From: DATIJC01 sp035479015
Lineage (GTDB): Bacteria; Patescibacteriota; Microgenomatia; UBA1400; UBA12028
NCBI GenBank assembly: GCA_035479015.1
Contig: DATIJC010000028.1
Coordinates: 1 to 21,643 of the forward strand
DNA: 21,643 bases
Direction of reading: 5' to 3'
The notes beneath the pieces are model-generated. The model had not been told where the DNA came from. It did no database searches and saw only the letters and a list, made by a program, of their open reading frames with translations. Made by a program: the position numbers and the translations under genes. Shown here piece by piece: positions 15,462 to 21,365 of this stretch (position 1 is its first letter; each line of letters starts with the position of its first letter).

Positions 15462-15909
15462 CTGCCAGAGTCACTTTATTGCCTAACTTTTTCATGAGTC
15501 TCTCGCACCACTGCGCCAACCACCGGACACTGTCGTTGACACTCTTATGTATACCCTGTCGCATTTCAGTTTTACCCAAGGGGAGCACAAAAACGGGTTG
15601 ACTCGCATAATCACCTGTCGGTGCCTGCGCTGTCTTATCAGCTATCACTATCTCAGGCGGTTTTTGCTCACCCGACTCACCCCGTTTCACTTTTTCCATC
15701 CAACCGGAGACCTCAGGTGGAAGTGGTTCTTTCTCGATCGCATCCGATCCAACGATTTCGATTGGTCCCACCAGTTCTTGTGACTGTGGCGCCACCTCTT
15801 TTGTCTTGCCCACCGACACGGGAGGTGCTGGAGCAGGAACTTGTGCAGTTTGTTGCAGTGCTGGGCCTACTAAACTCGGGGCAACTGGCTGGTTTTGCGT
15901 ATCATCCAT
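15454..15909 (-). CDS. Pro-rich small protein coupled to the VirD4-like ATPase
   Basis: A 151-residue soluble protein. Residues 1-60 are low-complexity Pro/Gln/Val. A conserved-looking part follows: LPPEVSGWMEKVKRGE, then QPVFVLPLGKTEMRQGIHKS and NDSVRWLAQWCERLMKKLG near the C-terminus, with a predicted amphipathic helix. It resembles small proteins seen next to such ATPases in candidate-phyla genomes (possibly DUF5660, from memory, not checked). Its stop overlaps the ATPase start by 8 bp, so the two are likely made together and may interact. An extended -10 (TGC-TATGAT) ends 9 nt before its ATG, so it probably heads this leftward unit. Confidence 0.78.
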   Translation of the reverse strand: MDDTQNQPVAPSLVGPALQQTAQVPAPAPPVSVGKTKEVAPQSQELVGPIEIVGSDAIEKEPLPPEVSGWMEKVKRGESGEQKPPEIVIADKTAQAPTGDYASQPVFVLPLGKTEMRQGIHKSVNDSVRWLAQWCERLMKKLGNKVTLADE

Positions 15910-15918
15910 ACGCCTTCC

Positions 15919-15924
15919 ATCATA
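15919..15924 (-). promoter_or_regulatory. Extended -10 (TGC-TATGAT) of the 15909 gene
   Basis: On the minus strand TGCTATGAT lies just after the maf stop and ends 9 nt before the ATG at 15909. It would drive the small Pro-rich gene, the VirD4-like ATPase and perhaps the NHL gene. Confidence 0.5.
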
Positions 15925-15933
15925 GCATGGTGA

Positions 15934-16563
15934 TCATGTAACGTGTTGGAAGTGCTCCTCTTCGATAGCACGGACATCCACATCAATCGGGATGCCAAAC
16001 GCCTCGAGTGCGTCGGCAACTTCAGTGAGCGGAAGACCCACCACATTGGAGAGACTCCCCTGTACCTGCCGCACGAAGCTCTTGGCACCCATTTGAATAG
16101 CATAGGCGCCGGCCTTGCCCAGCGGTTCACTGGTGGAGATATAGCGCTCTAACTCTTCATCGGAAAATGGGAAAAATTCTACTAAACTGGAAACGGCATT
16201 AGTTAACCGTTCGTTGGTAAGTGGATTAATGAGACTATATGCTGTGACGACCTCATGTGTATTGCCCCGCAGAGTCTTCAGGATCTCACGTGCTTCATCC
16301 AAGTCAGCGGGCTTGCTAAAAACTTTACCATCAAAAAATACATCTGTGTCTGCCCCAAGAATTATTGCGTCGGGATACTCATCGACAAGAGCCAGAGCTT
16401 TCCCGACGGCCCGCGTAGCTACAAAATCTGCTGGCTCGTCAAAATCTTCAAATCTTACCCTATCCTCCTCAAACGGAGATGGGACCACTTCAAAAGGCAC
16501 TCCCAAGAATTCGAGAAGTTCCTTTCGACGTGGTGAAGTAGATGCAAGTATGAGATTATTCAT
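15934..16563 (-). CDS. maf: Maf-family nucleotide pyrophosphatase
   Basis: ATG 16563 gives 209 residues starting MNNLILASTSPRRKELLEFLGVPFEV, which is the Maf signature STSPRR at the normal position. A longer open frame would overlap the divergent gene and adds nothing Maf-like. Other family motifs are ILGADTDVFFDGKVFSKP, LRGNTHEVVTAYSLI and the ending LSNVVGLPLTEVADALEAFGI. Maf proteins hydrolyse dTTP/UTP or modified NTPs to the monophosphate and pyrophosphate (house-cleaning). The usual GADTVV is GADTDV here, one residue different after the catalytic Asp region. The stop is TGA, rare in this window. It diverges from the GH39-like gene with 13 bp between start codons. Confidence 0.92.
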   Translation of the reverse strand: MNNLILASTSPRRKELLEFLGVPFEVVPSPFEEDRVRFEDFDEPADFVATRAVGKALALVDEYPDAIILGADTDVFFDGKVFSKPADLDEAREILKTLRGNTHEVVTAYSLINPLTNERLTNAVSSLVEFFPFSDEELERYISTSEPLGKAGAYAIQMGAKSFVRQVQGSLSNVVGLPLTEVADALEAFGIPIDVDVRAIEEEHFQHVT

Positions 16564-16568
16564 ATAAA
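16563..16568 (+). promoter_or_regulatory. -10-like TATAAA of the GH39-like gene
   Basis: TATAAA ends 8 nt before ATG 16577 and begins inside the divergent maf start codon. No clear -35 is visible. It fits the leaderless spacing seen at other unit heads in the window. Confidence 0.4.
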
Positions 16569-16576
16569 CTAACTCT

Positions 16577-17968
16577 ATGGATTTTAACGCAAAACACACC
16601 AGGGCGATATTGCAGTTTTTTGTGTTAATTTTCTTGTCAGTTGCAGGAATTTTGGGTGCCTACAACTTTAAAGCAATCCGGCAGTTCTTTATTGGAGCTG
16701 CGGGTCAGGAAGCAAACATCGTCATTCAAACTGATAATGTCCAAGGGACGCTGTCGCGACCCTGGCGCAATCTTGCCCAAGGCGGCGAGGATAAAAATTG
16801 GCGATTAGGCCCACTCACTAACCAAGTCAAGGTTTTAAACACTGAATATATCCGCATTGATCACTTAACTGATTTTTACGATATTGTCCACGGCACCAGT
16901 GGTAACCTCTCATATGATTTCTCCAAACTTGATCCGATAATCGCCGACATAAGGGCGGCAGGCGCTACTCCATTTCTATCCCTGTCGTATATGCCGCTTG
17001 CCTTCGCCACCAATGGCGACATCACGGCTCCACCTGCCAACTGGGGTGACTGGCAAAATACCACTAGGGCCATCATTGAGCATGTCAGCGGCACATTAAA
17101 TATTCCCAATGTGTACTACGAAGTATGGAATGAACCGGATTTATTTGGTGGGTATAAAACCTATGGCTCACGCAATTATTTGACGATGTACACGTACGCA
17201 GCCCAAGGAGCTAAACAAGCCCGAGTCAAGCAGCCATACAAATTCGGCGGACCCGCAGTCACAGCCTTGTACCAAAATTGGGTGGATGCGCTAGTCAAAT
17301 TATCGATTGATCAAAACCTACCTTTAGATTTCTTTTCCTGGCACCGCTATTCAACAAGTATTGACACTTTCCGTTCGGATGTATCCACTGTTCATAACTG
17401 GCTGGCACCATATCCATCGAAACAGAATATCGAATTGCTCATTACTGAGTGGGGTCATGATCCTAAAAACAACGCCGGCTATGATAACAATTTTGGCGCG
17501 ATTCACACCATGGCTGTCAGTACGGAGTTTGTTGATTTAATCAACCGTGCATTTTTGTTTGAGATTCAAGACGGTAAGGATCCGGCTGGCAACGTGCACT
17601 GGGGTAGATGGGGCATTTTTGACAGCACTGGTGCACCCAAGCCCCGTTACAATGCTCTCCGTTTCTTAGAAAAGTTGGGTAGTCAAAAACTACAACTATT
17701 GGGACGCGGTACTTGGGTAAAAGGAATTGCTGCCAAAGACGGCGAGGATACGACCGCTCTAATAATCAATTATGACTCACAAAGCCGTCACATAGAGACA
17801 ACACCGGTAACATTTACGGGCATAACTCCCGGCAACTTCATCATAACCGAGCAATACTTTGGCAAGAGTCCAATAGAACGGCCCGTCGCTACCACTAGTG
17901 GGGAGTTGCGGATCGCCATACCCTTTGAAGTGAATTCTGCGGTATTCCTCCGCCTCCACCACTTATAA
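16577..17968 (+). CDS. Membrane-anchored GH39-like glycoside hydrolase
   Basis: A 463-residue protein with an N-terminal hydrophobic helix (about 11-29) acting as a signal anchor, then a TIM-barrel-like enzyme. The acid/base site is in YYEVWNEPDLFGG (Glu187 of the NEP motif) and the likely nucleophile in LLITEWGHD (Glu291). This is the spacing of GH39-type clan-A retaining glycosidases (beta-xylosidase/iduronidase relatives). FLSLSYMPLA and FFSWHRYSTS fit barrel strands. The C-terminal ~80 residues form a beta domain. It should act outside the membrane on glycans, its own or those of a host or neighbour. The exact sugar cannot be told from sequence. Its TAA overlaps the stop of the convergent HIT gene within TTATAA. 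Confidence 0.85.
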   Translation: MDFNAKHTRAILQFFVLIFLSVAGILGAYNFKAIRQFFIGAAGQEANIVIQTDNVQGTLSRPWRNLAQGGEDKNWRLGPLTNQVKVLNTEYIRIDHLTDFYDIVHGTSGNLSYDFSKLDPIIADIRAAGATPFLSLSYMPLAFATNGDITAPPANWGDWQNTTRAIIEHVSGTLNIPNVYYEVWNEPDLFGGYKTYGSRNYLTMYTYAAQGAKQARVKQPYKFGGPAVTALYQNWVDALVKLSIDQNLPLDFFSWHRYSTSIDTFRSDVSTVHNWLAPYPSKQNIELLITEWGHDPKNNAGYDNNFGAIHTMAVSTEFVDLINRAFLFEIQDGKDPAGNVHWGRWGIFDSTGAPKPRYNALRFLEKLGSQKLQLLGRGTWVKGIAAKDGEDTTALIINYDSQSRHIETTPVTFTGITPGNFIITEQYFGKSPIERPVATTSGELRIAIPFEVNSAVFLRLHHL

Positions 17969-18433
17969 ACCGCTAAAGTATTTTTGTAGTTTCTGTGAGA
18001 ATGCGCGGATTTCATCTAACGGAGCAGCATATTTTTCATTAAAAAGTTCATGCAATCTATCGTTTGTGTACCTTGGGAATACATGCACATGAAAGTGCCA
18101 AATCTCCTGATTCCCAATCGGCTCATTGTTTTGACGGATGGTTACACCTTCACAGTGATACACATCTTTTAGTGCAAGGGCAACTTTCTTAGTAGTCACA
18201 TACACCCTACCAAGAGTCTGTTCATCTACATCGTAGATGTTCTCTATATGTTTGTTGGGGATCACTAGCACATGTCCTTTGTTATTCGGCCACCACATTG
18301 AAGAAACAAAGGCCGTCGTGTACTCATCTTTGAACACGATATTGTTCTGTTTTGTCCACACTTCTTCTGTTTCATTTCCCGCAACCAAAGAACAAAAAGG
18401 ACATGTGTAATTTGCAGGCTCGTGATTATACAT
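17963..18433 (-). CDS. HIT-family nucleotide hydrolase/transferase
   Basis: A 156-residue protein. A CxxC pair at the N-terminus (YTCPFCSLVAGNE) suggests a zinc site. The middle has NNIVFKDEYTTAFVSSMWWPNNKGHVLVIPNKHIENIYDV. The catalytic histidine triad is in EIWHFHVHVFPRY, a perfect HxHxHxx motif. HIT proteins of the HINT/Fhit branch cleave nucleoside phosphoramidates or dinucleotides such as Ap4A; which one applies here is not clear. It starts 3 nt after the DUF1003 gene, so the two are co-transcribed. The only ribosome-binding cue is a weak AAAG. Confidence 0.93.
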   Translation of the reverse strand: MYNHEPANYTCPFCSLVAGNETEEVWTKQNNIVFKDEYTTAFVSSMWWPNNKGHVLVIPNKHIENIYDVDEQTLGRVYVTTKKVALALKDVYHCEGVTIRQNNEPIGNQEIWHFHVHVFPRYTNDRLHELFNEKYAAPLDEIRAFSQKLQKYFSGL

Positions 18434-18436
18434 ACT

Positions 18437-18988
18437 TTATTTTTTTGACCGAAAAAGAGTACTTCCTAGCATCTCGCGCACCAAAGACCTGTCGGCATTG
18501 GCCAACTGCTTCTCAATCGATCGTTCTAATTCCTCTGGATTAATCTGTTTTAACATTTGCTCAAGTTCCATATCCACTCTCGTGATGCCAGCGTGTTCAC
18601 GAAGTTCTAAGAGAAGTTCCAGACACTTGGTGATCTCCTGCTCTGCTATTTGATTGATCCGCAAGTGTAGCTCTTCACGCAGCGTCGCAATCTGTGCGGC
18701 ACGGTTCTGTGAGATCAACACAAAAACCGAGAGAATAATTGCTTCAAGTGAGACCACCATCGTCAAAAGCCCGAATGGATATGGATCAAAGGGTTTCACT
18801 CCATGAATGACTCCTCCGTTTACTACAATCCAAAAAACAAAAATTGCAATGTTGGCAAACAAAAATCTGGCAGTACTCGAATATGCGGTGAGATGGTCGG
18901 CAAACGTCGTCGACCAACTGCGCTTCCGTAGCGACTTCGCTTCTAGCACTTTATAGATTTGGTGTTTAGTGTGATAAGTGGGTGACAT
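18437..18988 (-). CDS. DUF1003 membrane protein
   Basis: A 183-residue protein with two transmembrane helices (about 39-58 and 72-94). They enclose the DUF1003 hallmark FDPYPFGLLTMVVSLEAIIL followed by SVFVLISQNRAAQ. A long predicted coiled coil follows (95-165). The family is widespread and functionally uncharacterised; the topology suggests both ends in the cytoplasm. It is followed after 3 nt by the HIT gene. Upstream lies the inverted pair of REP-like elements at 19015-19103 rather than a clear promoter. Confidence 0.92.
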   Translation of the reverse strand: MSPTYHTKHQIYKVLEAKSLRKRSWSTTFADHLTAYSSTARFLFANIAIFVFWIVVNGGVIHGVKPFDPYPFGLLTMVVSLEAIILSVFVLISQNRAAQIATLREELHLRINQIAEQEITKCLELLLELREHAGITRVDMELEQMLKQINPEELERSIEKQLANADRSLVREMLGSTLFRSKK

Positions 18989-19014
18989 ATAAAATAATTT
19001 TCAATATTTGCATT

Positions 19015-19041
19015 GTCATCCCTGTGTAGACAGGGATCCAG
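19015..19041 (+). repeat. REP-like palindrome (TGTCAT...CCAG type), copy 1
   Basis: A perfect 8-bp stem ATCCCTGT (19018-19025) and ACAGGGAT (19030-19037), loop GTAG, flanked by GTC and CCAG. It faces copy 2 (19077-19103) in inverted orientation. The 35-nt spacer holds a further inverted repeat, ACAATAA (19042-19048) and TTATTGT (19057-19063). Such GTCAT/CCAG palindromes are common dispersed elements in many bacteria. Confidence 0.8.
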
Positions 19042-19067
19042 ACAATAAATAATTCCTTATTGTATTT

Positions 19068-20216
19068 CTATTTTGACTGGATGCCTGCCTTCGCAGGCAT
19101 GACACTATCATTTATTAATTTGTTTATTTTATCTTTGAATTTCTCGCTTGAAAACTGCTGTGCGTGTTTTTGAATAAACTTAGTATCAAATTTGGCGCTC
19201 TCAAATTTCTTAATCGCTTTTGATAAACCTGTTTCTGAAAGATCGCTAAAGAAGATACCTGTTTTACCATCAATGATTGTCTCTAATGGCCCACCTGAAG
19301 CGTGGGCAACGACCGGAACGCCATGACCCATTGCCTCCATGGGCACTATGCCAAAGTCTTCGTCTTTGACCGGATACAAAAGTGCTTTGGCACCTGTGTA
19401 TAGATCGTTGAGTTTTTCATCTGAGACAGCGCCTAAAAATTCTACAGTCTGACCCGCACTTTCTTTCAGTCCTTCCAGCATTGCCCCAGTCCCTACTACT
19501 TTGAGCGGAAGGTTCTCGTGGGTACAAACTGCCACGGCCAACTCCGGATGCTTTGAAAAAGCCAACCTATTAACGTACAAATAATAATCTTTTTCCTTGT
19601 TTGTCATCCCGACCGAAGTGGAGGGATCTTCTCCCATTGTTACCGGAGGATATATCACTTCACTCTCACGTCTATAGAATTTTTTGATTCTGCTCTGCAC
19701 CTCTTCAGAATTTGCTACAAACACATCGGGCCGCTGGGCGGTCACATAGTCGATTTGGCGCATGCGGAAGTTGATCAGCTCTCCAAAGATCCGCACCAAT
19801 GGATTTTTCTTCCAATCGGTCATCGTAGTATATCCGTAGAGCGAGCGTGGGGGCGTGTGGCAGTAACAAATATGCACTGTCGGCGGATGCGTAATGACAG
19901 CTTTGGCCATGTACATATTTGTGGAACTAATCACCACATCATAACCATGCAAATCAAAACTTTCAAAAAAATAGGACGATAGCAAACGCAATGGAGAGTA
20001 CAGTTTTTTAATAAAAGGAATACCTGCAGCCCGACTTTCGCGGATATCCCAATCCTTGAATCTCTGCCAGTGGATTCCTAGCGCTTCTCGATCGACAAAT
20101 GCCGTATATAGTGGAGCCTCTGGGAACATTTCATGCAGAGCTTCAACAACCCGCTCGGCTCCCCCATACTCACGTAGGAAATCGTGCACTAGTGCTACTT
20201 TAAGCTTCTTTGCCAT
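19068..20216 (-). CDS. GT4-family glycosyltransferase with two REP-derived insertions
   Basis: A 382-residue GT-B glycosyltransferase. The N-terminus MAKKLKVALVHDFLREYGGAERVVEAL has the donor-fold glycine loop and GGAERV of group 1 (GT4) enzymes. The C-terminal domain starts at DYYLYVNRLAFSKHPELAVA, with KALLYPVKDEDFGIVPMEAMGHGVPVVA carrying the ExxxxxxxE donor-site motif. GT4 enzymes transfer sugars from nucleotide-sugars, here probably to envelope glycans or lipids. Two segments look foreign: residues ~194-205 (GEDPSTSVGMTN) between the two domains, and the last residues VMPAKAGIQSK. Both are translations of REP-like palindromes. The gene starts 15 nt after the exonuclease stop, and a TACAAT ends 6 nt before its ATG. 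Confidence 0.92.
   Translation of the reverse strand: MAKKLKVALVHDFLREYGGAERVVEALHEMFPEAPLYTAFVDREALGIHWQRFKDWDIRESRAAGIPFIKKLYSPLRLLSSYFFESFDLHGYDVVISSTNMYMAKAVITHPPTVHICYCHTPPRSLYGYTTMTDWKKNPLVRIFGELINFRMRQIDYVTAQRPDVFVANSEEVQSRIKKFYRRESEVIYPPVTMGEDPSTSVGMTNKEKDYYLYVNRLAFSKHPELAVAVCTHENLPLKVVGTGAMLEGLKESAGQTVEFLGAVSDEKLNDLYTGAKALLYPVKDEDFGIVPMEAMGHGVPVVAHASGGPLETIIDGKTGIFFSDLSETGLSKAIKKFESAKFDTKFIQKHAQQFSSEKFKDKINKLINDSVMPAKAGIQSK
19077..19103 (-). repeat. REP-like palindrome copy 2, forming the GT4 C-terminus
   Basis: A perfect 8-bp stem ATGCCTGC (19081-19088) and GCAGGCAT (19093-19100), loop CTTC, with GTC and CCAG ends. It lies wholly inside the glycosyltransferase frame and encodes VMPAKAGIQ; the stop follows three codons later. 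Inverted relative to copy 1. Confidence 0.85.
19601..19635 (+). repeat. REP-like palindrome inside the glycosyltransferase gene
   Basis: It begins TTGTCATCCC and has arms ATCCC (19606-19610) and GGGAT (19623-19627) around CCGAAGTGG, continuing CTTCTCCC. It is related to the copies at 19015-19103 (TGTCATCCC start, GGGAT arm) but belongs to a different subtype. Read on the minus strand it is in frame and encodes EDPSTSVGMTN at the linker between the two glycosyltransferase domains. Confidence 0.7.
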
Positions 20217-20222
20217 GAAGGA

Positions 20223-20228
20223 ATTGTA
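20223..20228 (-). promoter_or_regulatory. -10-like TACAAT of the glycosyltransferase gene
   Basis: On the minus strand, TACAAT ends 6 nt before the ATG at 20216 and lies just after the exonuclease stop. That spacing would put the transcription start at the start codon. The -35 is weak, so read-through from the exonuclease gene is also possible. Confidence 0.4.
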
Positions 20229-20231
20229 CCT

Positions 20232-21173
20232 CTAAAACAGGGCTTCTTGTACGCTCTCTTCAAACTGATCCTGGGGGAGCTGTTTGATCAGTGACTTGAA
20301 ATCAAATTCTTCCAACAGTGCTGTCGCTTTTTTCTTATCGTAATTTTTGACTACGCAATCTTCCATAACCAAAGTCAGTGGGACATTTCGGTCAATAGTC
20401 GCTAAATCTCGTGACAGCTTCATGTCATCATATCCATTCATGAGGTTCTCAATGACTTTTGGTTTGAGTAATTTCTTTTGCTCTTCAGTTAAATTTTCTG
20501 GCGTTTTCATTGCTTCATAGATTCCCTCGCTCGTACCAAATGCTTGCAGCAGTCGTACTGCTGTCTTTTCACCCACGCCTCGTACTCCTGGGATATTATC
20601 ACTTGCATCACCTGCTAGGGATTTATAATCCACAATTTGTTCTGGGCCGATTCCCATGCGCTCTGTCACTTGTTCCGGTCCACATTCCAAATAAAAGGGA
20701 TCTTTGCCACGTGGCGGCAAGTAGACATGAATATTTTCCGTGACCAGTTGAAATGCATCGCGATCACCCGTAACGATGAGCACTTTATCTACGTGATCCA
20801 TATCACCACTGGCAGCGCGTGTAGCGATCGTACCTATCACGTCATCGGCTTCGTATCCTTCGACTGCAAAAATAGGAATATTAAGCGCCTGGACAACTTC
20901 TTTAATGCGGTCAATTTGCGTTTGCAGGTCAGCCGGCATTTCTTTGCGCTGGGCCTTATAACCTGTGTACGCTGTGTGGCGGAATGTGGGAGCGGGCAGA
21001 TCAAATGAACAAGCTATATATTTTGGCTCAAGATCGCGAAGTACGGTGAGTAAAATTCTGGTAAAACCATACACCGCATTCACCAACTCTCCTTTTGGAG
21101 TCGTAAGCGGTGGGAACGCGTGGTAGGCGCGGTATGCGAGCGCATGACCGTCAATGAGCATTAAAGTAGACAT
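20232..21173 (-). CDS. Stand-alone 5'-3' exonuclease/flap nuclease (PolA N-terminal domain family)
   Basis: ATG 21173 gives 313 residues: MSTLMLIDGHALAYRAYHAF. A TTG five codons upstream is less likely. Family motifs in order are LIDGHALAYRA, CSFDLPAPTFRH, YKAQRKEMP, the metal-binding EGYEADDVIGTIA and VLIVTGDRDAFQLV, and the helix-hairpin-helix SLAGDASDNIPGVRGVGEKTA. These match the 5'-nuclease domain of DNA polymerase I, which removes RNA primers and flaps. No polymerase or proofreading domain follows; the frame stops at 20232 and a glycosyltransferase begins. So this is the single-domain form, like Xni/YpcP proteins, or polA is split in this genome. The AbrB-like gene lies upstream, with a TCAA-repeat stretch between. 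Confidence 0.93.
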   Translation of the reverse strand: MSTLMLIDGHALAYRAYHAFPPLTTPKGELVNAVYGFTRILLTVLRDLEPKYIACSFDLPAPTFRHTAYTGYKAQRKEMPADLQTQIDRIKEVVQALNIPIFAVEGYEADDVIGTIATRAASGDMDHVDKVLIVTGDRDAFQLVTENIHVYLPPRGKDPFYLECGPEQVTERMGIGPEQIVDYKSLAGDASDNIPGVRGVGEKTAVRLLQAFGTSEGIYEAMKTPENLTEEQKKLLKPKVIENLMNGYDDMKLSRDLATIDRNVPLTLVMEDCVVKNYDKKKATALLEEFDFKSLIKQLPQDQFEESVQEALF

Positions 21174-21183
21174 ACATGAAACA

Positions 21184-21212
21184 TCCAATAATCAATGTTC
21201 AACGCTCAACAA
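21184..21212. repeat. Short degenerate heptamer repeat (TCAAnnn)
   Basis: Four consecutive imperfect 7-nt units (CAATAAT/CAATGTT/CAACGCT/CAACAAT) lie between the exonuclease start and the AbrB-like gene, overlapping the last codons of the latter. This could be chance, a binding site array, or a remnant element. Confidence 0.4.
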
Positions 21213-21345
21213 TCACTTCCAAAATTATTTTTCCCTTTGAAACTATAAACCGCACTTTAGTTCCAGGTTTAATTCCTGCTGTTATCCTTATTGCTTTGGG
21301 AATATAAATAGTTCCGTTAGAATTGAATTTGGCGTAGTTTTTCAC
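21199..21345 (-). CDS. Small AbrB/SpoVT-like DNA-binding protein
   Basis: A 48-residue protein from GTG 21345, starting (M)KNYAKFNSNGTIYIPKAIRI and continuing TAGIKPGTKVRFIVSKGKII, then LEVIVER. The pattern K-x-N-x-(N)G-x-I-x-IPKxIR...GIKPGTKV...KGKIILE is the swapped-hairpin AbrB fold found in AbrB, SpoVT and MazE-type antitoxins, which bind DNA as dimers. A strong Shine-Dalgarno GAGGAG lies 5 nt before the GTG, the best in the window. The TGA stop is one of only two ordinary TGA stops here. It starts 20 nt after the ftsH stop. No toxin partner is visible between it and the exonuclease, so a regulator is as likely as an antitoxin. Confidence 0.75.
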   Translation of the reverse strand: MKNYAKFNSNGTIYIPKAIRITAGIKPGTKVRFIVSKGKIILEVIVER

Positions 21346-21350
21346 AATAG

Positions 21351-21356
21351 CTCCTC
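21351..21356 (-). promoter_or_regulatory. Shine-Dalgarno site of the AbrB-like gene
   Basis: GAGGAG on the minus strand, 5 nt before GTG 21345. It supports the GTG start and stands out because most genes here lack such a site. Confidence 0.7.
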
Positions 21357-21365
21357 TATAACATT

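Noticed and set aside
15903..15936. The maf TGA is followed in the same frame by the ATG of the 151-aa gene, so reading TGA as sense would fuse the two
   Set aside because: The frame match has a one-in-three chance. Maf ends at its normal family end, the downstream gene has its own extended -10, and other genes have no internal TGA, so TGA is a stop here.
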